A DNA stretch of 64,000 bases. It comes from Haematobia irritans (Eukaryota; Arthropoda; Insecta; Diptera; Muscidae). Every line of letters begins with the position of its first letter. The stretch's first letter is position 1. This document shows, piece by piece, positions 34,519 to 46,085 of the stretch. The stretch spans positions 198,283,700 through 198,347,699 of the forward strand of contig NC_134398.1 in the NCBI RefSeq assembly GCF_050003625.1, read 5' to 3'. Position numbers and translations under genes: made by a program. The notes beneath the pieces are model-generated. The model saw only the letters and a program-made list of their open reading frames with translations. It was not told the origin of the DNA and searched no databases.

Positions 34519-35189
34519 TCTTTTGTCTAATATATATCCCGCATGGACTAACATACAATTTAGAAAATGATGTTAAGAAGTTTTAAGATGCCTTGCCATC
34601 GGCCGCAACCCAAGAAATTCAATTGTGAATGACCGTCTTTAGTAGAAATGTCTACTCAATCCATGGTTGAGGGTATATAATAGAGGTGTGCGCGTGAGTG
34701 ATTCACGCGTGAATCACGTGAGTCGTGAACAAAATTCAAAGCAATTCTCGCGAATGTGCATGAATGGGACTAAAAGAAATATGTCGTGCGTGAGCGTGCG
34801 TGAAAAATAAAATCGTTTCGTGAATGTGCGTGAATAAAATTTGTGCAAACTCACGCTCACGAAAAAAACCAAGATTTACTTCTTTCTCGTAGTTTAACTG
34901 AAATTTGTTTAGCCGTCGAACTATATTCTTTTCAGAATTTTGTTACCTTTTCTCATTTCCGATTGGAAAATCTCGTGAATTTGTCGTGAGTCACGTGAAT
35001 TGTCGTGAATCGTGCGTGAGTACTTGTTTACATTTCGTGAACGTGCGTGAGTGTGATTGACTACACACGTATCGTGCGTGAATGAACATTTTTCTTCGTG
35101 AATGTGCGTGAAAATTCACTCACGCACACACCTCTGTTTAGTATATAAGATTCGGCTTGGCCGAACTAACGGCCGTATATACTTGTTTT
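34519..35189 (-). mobile_element. Family I tail holding a hAT-like MITE
   Basis: CATGGACTAACATACAATTT, TTGCCATCGGCCGCAACCCA and CGTCTTTAGTAGAAATGTCT lead to the end GGCTTGGCCGAACTAACGGC + CGTATATACTTG at about 35189. It is interrupted at 34681-35140. Only the tail side is present; the rest was lost at the junction with DD37E copy B. Confidence 0.8.
34681..35140. mobile_element. hAT-like MITE with CGTGAGTG repeats, copy 2
   Basis: 460 bp, left end TAGAGGTGTGCGCGTGAGTG, right end CACTCACGCACACACCTCTG. It is flanked by a perfect 8-bp duplication GTATATAA (34673-34680, 35141-35148). Removing it restores GAGGGTATATAAGATTCGGC, the ordinary family I tail. Confidence 0.85.
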
Positions 35190-36640
35190 TCAATACTTTA
35201 TTTTGAAGACGATTTTACTTAAAACAGAATATTTTCTACTCGAAGTCGGGCTTGAATTTGTAAATTTAAGTTGCCCTTTACACGTTTGATTCTGATGCCA
35301 CATAAAAAAATTTCAGAAAAAATGAATAAATTAGTATGTTTTTTATTTCTAGCACGCCACACTTACATATAAAAGAGAATTGTGTTGTTAATCCTCCGAT
35401 TCTTTGGCTCGGAACCTATACCCAAATCGCGAGTGAAAACACAAGGTCTTAGGAACCGGATAGGTTTTTATTTCAGAGAATGAAGTTTCTCTTTAAAATC
35501 GAAAATTCTGTTTAGTTACGTACCCATTGATCCAAAACTGAGCTTTGTCACTGAATACAGTTTTTCGCGCTATAAAATGTCTAATCGATAAATTATAAAG
35601 ACAATAAAATTCAATAATTTGCAAGTGTTGTTCGTTTGTAAGACGATTCAGGGTTAAATTATAGGTCAAACTGAAGATATTTGGTAGCTGGTTAAAACAG
35701 TGTTGCCAAATCGATAATAGCTAAAAAAAATCTGTCTTTACTATCTTGTGGATAAAATCAATTTGCTATACCTTAATTTGATGCTTAATATATTTTTTTA
35801 TTGGACCACCGAATATGTTTTCGCATTCTGGTACTGCTTTTAAATAATGCAGTGATAATATCAAAACTAGTTTTAATTAATTTCTAATTGCATATGCTTT
35901 GTGGCACGTCAACTCTTCTTTATTATTCCTGTCGTGGAAAAATTTTAATTAGCATTGAAATGAAATAAAACCAGTATTCAAACGATTTGAGTTCTAGTGA
36001 TAACTAAACTATAGTAAACAGGAATTTTGAAAATGTATTCATCAACTAAATGCGACGGATAGATATTAAGGTAGGTAAGCTTATAATACACTAATAAAAT
36101 AGAATATCAAAACGGGTTTAAATAATTTTAAAACTTGGGTCTTTGGATCGCAACAAATGTGGGCAGAAAACAAATAAGGATTTAATAATTGGACTCTAAT
36201 GTTAAGGTAAATTGTGTTTTTTCAATTTTTAATAGGGTGCGTAGCTCAATAGGTTAAGAAGGTAGACTTTTATGGAAATCAAAGTTACTTTTCTTGAGCT
36301 TGTGGAGAGTTCATCTTAACAAAATATTTTGAACTACATAAACTCATAAAAATATCATTTGAAAATATGATTGCTTTGAAGGATAAAATAAAAAAATAGT
36401 TGAATTGAATTAAATTAAAAACTGAATGCGGGCGTGCCTAGATCTAAAGGTATGAAGTGGTAGAGATCTGCCACCTTAGCTATCTTAATCTGCAAAGCAC
36501 ACCTGCACAACATTACTGGTCTTCGGAGAGTTTCTTGAATAGAATGAATGGTTGAGGATACCTAAGATTCGACATTTCCGAAAAATAGACGAAACATTTT
36601 GAGGTAGCTGTAATTTAGCCTGCTTCGCTCGACTCTACTA
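35190..36640. other. Mostly unassigned interval with a transposase relic
   Basis: AT-rich DNA without the common repeats; a DD41D relic lies at 35494-35651. GTGCGTAGCTCAATAGGTTA near 36238 resembles a tRNA A box, but no B box follows. No gene recognised. Confidence 0.45.
35494..35651 (-). pseudogene. DD41D-type transposase relic
   Basis: Read on the minus strand without stops for about 52 codons: LNRLTNEQHLQIIEFY, then VFSDKAQFWINGYVTKQNF. This matches both the start (MNRLTNE) and the first-Asp motif (FSDEAHFWLNGYVNKQN) of the element at 20974-21909. The ATG has become CTG, and the helix-turn-helix region between the motifs is deleted here too. A stop follows QNFRF. No terminal repeats were found. 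Confidence 0.65.
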
Positions 36641-37454
36641 TTTTTACTCCCACCACCATAATAGCATAGTGATGGGGAAAATCTTCCTAAGTCATTACTT
36701 TTAGTGTTCTTCTCGACATGGACATAGTTTTCATTTCACAAGAGTTTCTGCTCAGGTGATGTATAAAAGTCTGTTGTTTTACGCAGTTTTTGTGTTACGA
36801 GTTTTTTTGTTGATTAGTGCATATGTCCATGTATCTGTACGTCTGTCTGTCTGTGAATACATTAATGTAATTAAAGTCTAGGTCGCAATTGTAGTCCGAT
36901 AGACTACAAATTTGGCACAAGTATGTGTGTTGCGTTAGAAAGAACTCTATTGATTTTGGAAGGAAAGAAATCGGTTTAGTTTTAGATATAACTCCCATAT
37001 ATATCTGTCGCCCGATTTACACTCATATCACCACAGAGACCAACGTTGTACTCTGATTTACGTGCACCTTTGCATAAGGAGTAGAACTAACGTTGTCAAT
37101 GTACATGCACATTTTGGTTTAAATCGGTGCAGATTTAGATATAGCTCCCATACATATGTTTTTCTGATTTCGACAAAAATGGCCAAAATACCAACATTTT
37201 CTTTGTAAATTCGCCACTGCTAAGTCGAAAATTTTTAAAAATGACTTAAATTTTCTTATATTTCTAATACATATCTATCGACCGATAAAACATAAATGCA
37301 CTTTTGCGAAGTTTAAACATGGCTTTGGAAGAATTTTAAATAAATTCTTTTTTTTTTGCGTTCCTCCCAGGACATTAGACGACTTAAATTTTAAGTCTAT
37401 ATATTTTGTAGAAGTCTAATAAATTGCATGCAGATCGAGACAAATTTAAATATA

Positions 37455-38726
37455 AAGGGTGATACGATCAAAATTTGGCCAAGGGAAAACGCGTGTAAAT
37501 CGGTGAAATCGTTTATTTAAAAAATCAAATTAAATTTCTTTTTCAAGTTCAATTAGTATAAAATTCAGGAAAACTATTCAGTTAGGCTTTCGCTTTTCCA
37601 AATCCGAATTGCCGGGCCTCACGCTTGACACCTGCCATCAGATTTTGTACAGCCACCTTGTCCACCTTCTTCGCCGCATACAGCCAGTTTGCCTTGAACT
37701 GCTGCTGGTCCTTAGCAGTTTTTGTGGTCTTCTTTAGGTTCCGTTTGACAATAGCCCAGTATTTCTCAATTGGGCGGAGCTCTGGCGTGTTGGGAGGGTT
37801 CTTGTCCTTGGGAACCACCTACACGTTGTTGGCGGCGTACCACTCCATGGCCTTTTTACCGTAATGGCAAGATGCCAAATCCGGCCAAAACAGTACGGAA
37901 CAACCGTGTTTCTCCAGGAAAGGCAGCAGACGTTTATTCAAACACTCTTTCACGTAAATTTCTTGGTTGACAGTCCCGGAAGCTATGAAAATGCTGCTTT
38001 TCAAGCCACAGGTACAGATGGCTTGCCAACCAGATATTTCTTTGCGAACTTTGACACCTTTCCCCTTCCTTTTGCCGTATAAAACTCCTGTCCCGGAAGC
38101 TGCTTGTAGTCGGCTTTGACGTAGGTTTCGTCGTCCATTACCACGCAATCAAACTTCGTCAGCATCGTCGTGTACAGCCTCCGGGATCGCGCTTTGGCCG
38201 TCGTATTTTGTTTATCATCGCGATTTGGAGTCACTACCTTCTTGTAAGTCGATAGTCCGGCTCGTTTTTTGGCTCGATGCACGCTTGTAGACGATACACC
38301 CAGCTTATTTGCGGCATCTCGGAGAGAGAGGTTAGGGTTTCGCTTGAAACTACCGGCAACTCTCTGTGTCGTCTCAGCGGCTTCCAATTTTCGATTTCCC
38401 CCCGATCCAGACTTCCTGGCTGTCGACAAACGTTCCCCAAACACTTTAATTACATTTGTAATGGTTGATTTGGAAACTTTAAGCGATTTTGCCAACTTTG
38501 CGTGCGAGTAGCTCGGATTTTCGCGATGCGCGAGCAAAATTTTGGTATGCTGCTCTTCTTGCTTGGACCGCATTTTGACAACTGAAGAGTGAATTCCAAA
38601 ATCAAAATAGAAGCAACATTATACACACACACACCTTCAAAATGAGGGGTGTTCAGGTTTTTGAAATGCAAAATTGAAAGAAATACGTCAAGTTTATATT
38701 GACCAAATTTTGACCGTATCACCCTT
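37455..38726 (-). mobile_element. DD37E transposon, copy C, both ends intact
   Basis: 1272 bp between TA dinucleotides (37453-37454, 38727-38728). Ends AAGGGTGATACGATCAAAAT and TTTGACCGTATCACCCTT. It is the only copy here with both inverted repeats and an uncut 3' region, so it best shows the element's architecture. Confidence 0.9.
37582..38573 (-). pseudogene. DD37E transposase, three lesions
   Basis: ATG at 38573 (MRSKQEEQHTKILLAHREN), helix-turn-helix SYSHAKLAKSLKVSKSTITN and a second DNA-binding stretch LSLRDAANKLGVSSTSVHRA. Lesions: an in-frame 27-base deletion near 38057 removing ADIFKHIKL, a one-base loss near 38030 (GCTTGCCAACC), and a nonsense codon TAG in NNVQVVPKD (about 37819). 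The C-terminus to GFGKAKA is complete. With the lesions ignored, the protein would be about 340 residues. Not functional. Confidence 0.87.
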
Positions 38727-39214
38727 TATGTATATGGGAACAAAAACTCTTTATATAGCACCCAACGCATTTGAAGGATTTGATTTGATATCAAAAATGT
38801 GCATCTACAACGTAGTGCAGGGTATTATATAGTCGGTCCCACGGCTGTGGAGTCGGAGCCGGAGTCTTGAAGTCGGAGTCTGAAGATTTTGCTAGAGTAG
38901 GAGTCGTAAAAAGTTTGCTCCACTCCGACTCCGGCTAAACTAATTTTTTTTTAACACTTCACATTTTTCTAACAAATAGTTTCCATTGCGTTATTCATTC
39001 GATCAATGTACGGTATGACTGTAAATGAAAAGCAACTTCCATTACGGAATGTAATTGGAAATTTCCTAGAATGTTAGACTAGCAGATGGGCTGAATCGAT
39101 GCATTTTAATGCCCACCACCATAATTTTTTTTTTAATATTTCGAAAATTCTATTTTATTTTTTAATTTTATTTTATGACTATATACCTATATACATATGT
39201 CGAATATTGCCAGA

Positions 39215-39715
39215 AAATTCTTTCAAAATTTTATTTCTATAAAAAATTTAGTCAAATTTTTATTTCTATAGAAAGTTTTGTAAAATTTTTATTTCTATAG
39301 AAAAATTTGTCAAAATTTTATTTCTATACAAAATTTTGTCAAAATTTTATTTCTATAGAAAATTTTGCAAAATTTTATTTCTATAAAAAACATTGCAAAA
39401 TTTTATTTCTATAGAAATTTTTGTTTAATTAATTTCTATAAACAATTTTGTCAAAATTTTATTTCTATAAAAAAAATTTTGTAAAATTTTTTTTTTCTAT
39501 AGATATTTTGGTCGAAATTTTATTTCATAGAAAATTTTGTCAAAATTTTATTTTTACAAAAAATTTTCTCAACATTTTATTCCTATAGAAAATTTCTTCA
39601 AAATTTTATTTCCATAGCAAATTTTCTCAAAAATAAAATTTAAACATTTTATTTCTATAGCAAATGCTCTCAAAATTTTATTTCTATAGCAAATTTTCTC
39701 AAAATTTTATTTCTT
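39215..39715 (-). repeat. 29-bp array, reversed
   Basis: About 17 units in the orientation AATTTTGTCAAAATTTTATT + TCTATAGAA. Right-hand units are altered to AAATTTTCTCAAAATTTTAT. Confidence 0.9.
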
Positions 39716-39810
39716 ACTGATGCTCACTTATACTCACTGCTAAGTCGGAAACTTGTAAAACTCAAATTTTCCTAGACCTCTAAATCATATTTATCGACTG
39801 ATGAATCATA

Positions 39811-41090
39811 AAGGGTGAAACGGTCAAAATTTGGTCAATATATACTTAACGTATTACTTTCAATTTTGCATTTAAAAAACCTGAACACCCCTCATTTTGA
39901 AGGTGTGTGTGTGTAGAAATGCTCCTATTTTGATTTTGGAATTCACTTTTCAGTTGTCAAAATGTCGTCCAAGCAAGAAGAGCAGCGTATCAAAATTTTG
40001 CTCGCGCATCGCGAAAATCCGAGCTACTCGCACGCAAAGCTGGCAAAATCGCTAAAAGTTGCCAAATCAACCGTTACAAATGTAATTAAAGTGTTTGGGG
40101 AACGTTTGTCGACAGCCAGGAAGTCTGGATCGGGGGGAAATCGGAAACCGGAAGCCGCTGAGACGACAAAGAGAGTTGCCGGTAGTTTCAAGCGAAACCC
40201 TAACCTCTCTCTCCGAGATGCCGCAAATAAGCTGGGTGTATCGTCTACAACCGTGCATCGAGCCAAAAAAACGAGCCGGACTATCGACTTACAAGAAGGT
40301 AGTGACTCCAAATCGCGATGATAAACAAAATACGACGGCCAAAGCGCGATCCCGGAGGCTGTACACGACGATGCTGACGAAGTTTGACTGCGTGGTAATG
40401 GACGACGAAACCTACGTCAAAGCCGACTACAAGCAGCTTCCGGGACAGGAGTTTTATACGTCAAAAGGATGGGGAAAGGTAGCAGATATTTTCAAGCACA
40501 TAAAACTGTCAAAGTTCGCAAAGAAATATCTGGTTTGGCAAGCCATCTGTACCTGTGGCTTGAAAAGCAGCATTTTCATAGCTTCCGGGACTGTCAACCA
40601 AGAAATTTACGTGAAAGAGTGTTTGAATAAACGTCTGCTGCCTTTCCTGAAGAAACACGGTTGTTCCGTACTGTTTTGGCCGGATTTGGCATCTTGCCAT
40701 TATGGTAAAAAGGCCATGGAGTGGTACGCCGCCAACAACGTGCAGGTGGTTCCCAAGGACAAGAACCCTCCCAACACGCCAGAGCTCCGCCCAATTGAGA
40801 AATACTGGGCTATTGTCAAGCGGAACCTAAAGTAGACCAAAAAACTGCTAAGGACGGGCAGCAGTTCAAGGCAAACTGGCTTTCTGCGGCGAAGAAGGTG
40901 GACAAGGTGGCTGTACAAAATCTGATGGCAGGTGTCAAGCGGCAATTCGGATTTGGAAAAGCGAAAGCCTAACTGAATATTTTTCCTGAATTTTATACTA
41001 ATTGAACTTGAAAAAAAAAATTAATTTGATTTTTTAAATAAACGATTTCACCGATTTACACGCGTTTTCCCTCGACCAAATTTTGACCGT
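39811..41090 (+). mobile_element. DD37E transposon, copy D, right terminus clipped
   Basis: Left end AAGGGTGAAACGGTCAAAAT after TA (39809-39810). The right end stops at AAATTTTGACCGT (41090) and lacks the terminal ATCACCCTT and TA, so the terminal 9 bp were lost. Confidence 0.88.
39962..40970 (+). pseudogene. DD37E transposase, frameshift plus nonsense
   Basis: ATG at 39962 (MSSKQEEQRIKILLAHREN). The frame is good to about 40266, where an extra A in the run GCCAAAAAAACG shifts it. The correct frame continues to 40835 through KKRAGLSTYKKVV, MDDETYVKADYK, WPDLASCHYGKK and TPELRPIEKYW with 37 residues between second Asp and Glu. A TAG then replaces an AAG Lys codon (CTAAAGTAGACC, about 40833). 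Further on one base and nine bases are missing relative to copy C. It preserves the N-terminal domain best. Confidence 0.87.
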
Positions 41091-41378
41091 AAATGCATTT
41101 TTGAAAAATTGCCTAAATATTATAACTATTTCTCATATTTATACCCTGCACCACACTGTGCCCAAGGCATTAGCTGTGCCCCAGATTTTGTAGAAGTCTG
41201 ACAAAATATTGTCCAAATCGGGTCAGTTTTAAATATTGGTTAATGGGAACATAAACTTTTATATAAAGCACTCAACAAATTTGAAGGATTTGAGATTTTT
41301 ATCGAAATGTAGATTTAAATACAAAGTTGTGCAGGGTATATTATAGTCGGCCCCGTCCGACTTCAGACTTTCCTTATT

Positions 41379-41539
41379 TGGTTTTTACTAAAATTGTGTT
41401 TCGTCCCATAACGTTAGGTTTAAATTTTAAGTACATAGATTTTGTAGAAGTGTATACAATTTTGTATAAATCGGTTCAAAATCTCTAGACTCAAAATCTA
41501 AATTGGTTAATGACCTGGACGGGCCACAATGTTAGCAAA
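41379..41539. mobile_element. Family II interior fragment
   Basis: TTTTTACTAAAATTGTGTTT..CATAGATTTTGTAGAAG corresponds to the family II interior at 9770-9840. The right edge CACAATGTTAGCAAAAA is the left flank of the family III insertion. Confidence 0.6.
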
Positions 41540-42622
41540 AACAAGTAAGGAAAGTCTAAAGTTGGGCGGGACCGACTATAATATACCCTGCACCACTTGG
41601 TAGATCTAAATTGTCGATACCATATCAATCTGGAAACTATAATTCAGTTTCAAGCAATTTTCATTATCAGTGCACATGGACCGATATTCACCATTTTCGG
41701 CACACTTCTTTATGTTCCTAAAATACTTCTAGATTTAAAATCTCATGCAAATTTGATAAAAACTATGGTTTCTAAAAGCCCAAGAAGTAAAATCGGGAGA
41801 TCGGTCTATTTGGGAGATAAACCAAAACATGGACCAATACACGCCATTTTCGGCTCTCATATTTAAGGTCCTAAAATACCTGCAGATTTCTCATTTCAGG
41901 CAAAGTGGACAACATTTACGGTTTCTAGAAGCCCAAAATTCAAAATACTCACAATTTTTATGGTCCTAAAATACCTCTAGATTTCCAATTTGAGACAAGT
42001 TGGATAAAAACTAGGGTTTCTATAAGACCAAGCATAAAATCTGGAGATCGGTCTATATGGGGGCTCTATAAAAACATGGTCCGATACTCATAATTTTCAG
42101 CACACCTCTTTAGGGTTTTAAAATACCTCTAGATTTCTGGAGGTAAAAACTGGAGATCGGTCTTTATGGGGGCTATATCAAAACATGGACCGATACTCAC
42201 CATTTTTGGCATAAAATGGTGAGTGGTCATAAAATACTCTAGATTCCCAATTTCAGGCAAATTGGATAGAAACTAAGGTTTTTACAAGCCCAAGACCCCA
42301 AATCGGGAGGTCGGTTTATATGGGGACTATATCAAAACTTGGACCGATGGGGACTATATCAAAACTTGGACCCATCTTCGAACTTGACCTGCCTGCAGAC
42401 AAAAGACGAGTTTGTGCGAAATTTCAGCACGATTGCTTTATTATTGAAGACTGTAGCGTGATTACAACAGACAGACAGACAGACATGGCTATATCGTCTT
42501 AGCATTTCTCCCTGATCAAGAATATATATACTTTATATAGTCGGAAATCGATATTTCGATGTGTTACAAATGGAATGACAAACTTATTATACCCCCCTCA
42601 CCATTCTATGGTGGTGGGTGTA
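41540..42622 (+). mobile_element. Family III DINE-like element, both ends visible
   Basis: Tail CAAGTAAGGAAAGTCTAAAG + TTGGGCGGGACCGACTATAA, monomers (ATCGGGAGATCGGTCTATTT, CATGGACCAATACACGCC), head with (CAGA)n at about 42470, CTCCCTGATCAAGAATATAT, and GGTGGTGGGTGTAAAA. It sits between CAATGTTAGCAAAAA and ATGGGAAACATTT, adjacent in intact family II (reversed at about 9750-9780: GGGAAA..TTTTTTACTAACATTG). This defines the family III ends. Confidence 0.75.
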
Positions 42623-44571
42623 AAAATGGGAAACATTTAAATCTGAAACAATTTTAAGGAAACTTCGCAAAAGTTTATTTATGATTTATCGCTCGATATA
42701 TATGTATTAGAAGTTTAGGAAAATTAGAGTCATTTTTACAACTTTTCGGCTAAGCAGTGGCGTTTTTACAAGGAAAATGTTGGTATTTTGACCATTTTTG
42801 TCGAAATCAGAAAAACATATATATGGGAGCTATATCTACATCTGAACCGATTTCAACCAAGTTTGGCACGCATAGGTACAATGCTAATTCTACTCCCTGT
42901 GCAAAATTTCAATTAAATCGGAGTTAAAAATTGGCATCTGTGGTCATATTGAGTGTAAATCGGGCGAAAGCTATATATGGGAGACATATCTAAATCTGAA
43001 CCGATTTCAACCAAATTTGGTACAGACGGTTGGAATGTTAATTCTACTTCCTGTGCAAAATTTCAAGTAAATCGGATTAAAAGGTTGACCACTGTGGTCA
43101 TATGATTGTAAATCGGGCGAACGATATATAAGGGAGCTATATCTAACTCTGAACCGATTTCAACCAAATTTGGCACGCATAGCTAAAATGCTAATTTTAC
43201 TCCCTGTGCAAAATTTCAACTAAATAGGACCAAAAAATTAGCCTCTGTGGTCATATGAGTGTAAATCGGGCGAAAGCTATATATGGGAGATATATCTAAA
43301 TCTGAACCGATTTCAACCAAAAATGGCATGCATAGTTACAATGCTAATTCTACTCCCTGTGCAAAATTTCAACTAAATCGGACCAAAAAATTAGCCTCTG
43401 TGGTCATATGAGTGTAAATCGGGCGAAAGCTATATATGGGAGATATATCTAAATCTGAACCGATTTCAACCAAAAATGGCATGCATAGTTACAATGCTAA
43501 TTCTACTCCCTGTGCAAAATTTCAACTAAATCGGAGCAAAAAATTGGCCTCTGTGGTCATATGAGTGTAAATCGGGCGAAAGCTATATATGGGAGCTATA
43601 TCTAAATCTGAACCGATTTCAACCAAATTTGGCGCGCATAGCTACAATACTAATTCAACTCCCTGTGCAAAATTTCAACTAAATCGGAGTAAAAGATTGG
43701 CCACTGTGGTCATATGAGCGTAAATCGGGTGAACGGTATATATGGGAGCTTTATCCAAATCTGAACCGATTTCAATAAAATTTGGCACACTTGACTACAC
43801 TACTAATTGTACTCCTGGTACAAATTTTCAACCAAATTGGGGTAAAACTCTGGCTTCTGGGACCGTATTAGTCCATATTTGGCGAAAGATATATATGAGA
43901 GCTATATCTCGATCTGAACCGATTTCAATCAAATTTGGCACACCTGACTATGGTACTTATTGTTCTTCTGGTGCAAAATGTTAAGCAAATTAGGGTAAAA
44001 TATTTAAATTGCATAAAATTTCTCAAGACTGCATTTATGATTTATCGTTTGATACATACGAATTAGAGTATAGGTAAATTTGAATAGTTTTTGCCACTTT
44101 TCGAATTAGCAGTGACGATTTTAAAAGGAAGATGTTGGAATTTTGGTCATATTTGCTAAAATCGGAAGAACATATATCAAAATCTGAAGCGATTTCAACA
44201 AAATCAGTATGCACATTTATAATGTTAATTCTACTCCCTGTGCAAAATTTCATGTAAATCGGAACAAAACATTGACTTCTGGGGCCATAGGAATGTAAAT
44301 AGGGCGAGAGATCGTCTTTGAACCGAAAAAAGATCCTGGGCCAAATTTGAGTACGATCGGACATAAGCTGTGAGCTGTACTTGGCACACAAAAATACATG
44401 AACAGACAAACGGACAGAGAGACGGACATCGCTAAATCGACTCAGAATTTAATTCTAAAACGTTCGGTATATTAAAAGATGGGTCTAAGATAGGCCCTTC
44501 TTAGTGTTACATAGCAATGCACAAACTTATTATACCCCGTACCACAGTAGTGATGAAGAAGTATAAATAGA
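42623..44571 (+). mobile_element. Family II DINE-like element, head half
   Basis: Interior TGGGAAACATTTAAATCTG, AAGCAGTGGCGTTTTTACAA, then eight or so monomers. GGGAG landmarks at 43285, 43438, 43591 and 43744 are exactly 153 bp apart. The head has ACGGACAGAGAGACGGACAT, TTAAAAGATGGGTCTAAG and the hairpin TTATACCCCGTACCACAGTA ending at about 44571. Adjacent monomers at 43285 and 43438 are nearly identical over about 110 bp. Confidence 0.8.
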
Positions 44572-45809
44572 ATCCCTTTTGTGGGCACCACAGTCTCATA
44601 GACTTGAAATCATCATTATCATATTCATATATTATGGTCATATGTAATCATACTATAGTCGTGGATACCGAAATAGCTTTTAGTTACTTTTCTGCATGTA
44701 ATTTGGGAATGTGTGCATTATTATATGTGTGCGAATTCATGTTCGTATTCTCCAAATTGGGTGAGAAGGATTTTTGTTATGCGTAAATGATTGCGTTTAT
44801 TTACAAATTGAACCTTTATCAATATCCGCCCAATTTAATAGTTCATGAATAAGCTGCGCCCTAGTCTACTCCCTGTATCGATCCTGATGAATCAAACTGT
44901 GACCATTTGTAATTGCACACCTTTTGTAGGTCCATATCGTTTGTGGCTACGTGCATGTTGTCCATCTATAATAGGACATCCTGACTACCTCAACTGTGAG
45001 TCGTAGTTCGAAAGTGGAATAATGGGAGAGTGGACTGGTGGCTTATCCCTCAAGGTAAAATGCCAATGGAAAATTGTCCAGAAATTGCCGTTATCACTTG
45101 TGTTTATAGTCCAGTGTGACCCACGTGCCCATTTCAGCTCTCAGGTAGGTTAATGTTTGAGCGACAACGATGATAGTTGGCCCATGAAATCAGTTACATG
45201 GTCACATTGCCAAGTGGCAAGTAGCAATTGCAAATTCGTTTTCCAATGACAATGAAACTGACAACTGTCTACTTTAAAATTCCATCGACGAAGTCTGCGT
45301 AAATGTTGCTATGATGCTCTGACCCTTGTGCTCTATAGATTATCATCATCTACATATACACATGATGTTAGTATTTTAAATCCTCTTATTGTGTGTCTAC
45401 GTTATATGTTCACCATCGTCGGCTCGTGTTATTTGTAGCCATTTTTGTGGTGGTTATGGCTTTAATACTGCTACGTATTCGCCTTCGTCAGAGAGATATA
45501 CTTTGCCGGATAAACATAAATGCACTGAGGACTGACTTAATGGCCAATGTTGTTCATAATTGTATAATTACTACAATTAAAAAAATATTTTATAAATTCA
45601 ACCGACTATATGTGTGGGTAAAGAATTTCTCTGTTTGATATCTTATGAAAGCGATATAACTGAATAAGGTGAAAAATTATGATTCTGCACAGGAAACATA
45701 TATCCCACATTAAGTAAGTCTGAACTTTAGATACTATATGGTTTTGCAAAACAAAGGGGGAGGTAAATATATACAATTAAGTTTTTTTTTTTTTATCCTC
45801 CAATTTGTT
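44572..45809. other. Interval without recognisable gene
   Basis: Less AT-rich than its surroundings around 44850-45350 (CCACGTGCCCATTTCAGCTC, GGAGAGTGGACTGGTGGC). One frame, 45393-45638, encodes a hydrophobic stretch (LFVAIFVVVMALILLRI) but begins with GTG and has no supporting context. Possible host sequence; not annotated as a gene. Confidence 0.4.
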
Positions 45810-46085
45810 TTTCCGTTTTTCTTCTGATTTACACTCATACGATCACCGAAGTTTAAAGTTTCACTCTAATGTGATTCAAATGTTAAACAGAGTTTATAAT
45901 TAGTATTCTAGCTACGCGTGGATTTTATTGGTCCCAGGGGCCAGAATTTATCCTTGGTTTGTTTTGAATAGTACACAAAGAGTAAAAATTGATACAAGTG
46001 TGTTAAATTCGGTTGAAGTCGCTTCAGATTTAGTTACAGCTCCCATATATATGTAGGCCAGATTCTAGGAAATATGGTAGAAAAT
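45810..46085 (-). mobile_element. Worn family II monomers
   Basis: TCTGATTTACACTCATACGA, CTAGCTACGCGTGGATTTTA and CAGATTTAGTTACAGCTCCC correspond to about two reversed family II monomers with much divergence. Confidence 0.5.

Larger units (their letters stand above)
36641..38848 (-). mobile_element. Family II DINE-like element split by DD37E copy C
   Basis: Worn head (CCCACCACCATAATAGC near 36650, GTACGTCTGTCTGTCTGTG near 36838), monomers with TAGATATAACTCCCATATAT, GACAAAAATGGCCAAAATAC and the interior to 37454. After the transposon come TTGATATCAAAAATGTGCAT and the tail TAGTGCAGGGTATTATATAG + TCGGTCCC, which is cut at 38848 by the GACTCC-rich element. Confidence 0.7.
38849..41378 (+). mobile_element. 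GACTCC-rich hAT-like element, one end present, with nested repeats
   Basis: Starts ACGGCTGTGGAGTCGGAGCC within a family II tail. Downstream order matches, reversed, the element at 58520-60676: GACTCC-rich end, AACTTCCATTACGG, TTTTAATGCCCACC, 29-bp array (39215-39715), GCTAAGTCGGAAACTTG, then a family II tail (CAGGGTATATTATAGTCGGC, to about 41378). DD37E copy D is nested at 39811-41090. The second terminal repeat was not found, so the right boundary is uncertain. Confidence 0.6.

Noticed and set aside
36231..36270. tRNA gene or SINE suggested by GTAGCTCAATAGGTTA
   Set aside because: The A-box-like motif has no B box at the right distance and no cloverleaf could be drawn.
37819..38148. Separate genes from the pieces of DD37E copy C
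   Set aside because: The pieces are consecutive parts of one transposase broken by a frameshift and a TAG codon.
45393..45638. Small membrane protein (hydrophobic VAIFVVVMALILL segment)
   Set aside because: It starts at GTG, which is not a usual fly start codon, and has no splice, promoter or repeat context; a chance frame is likelier.
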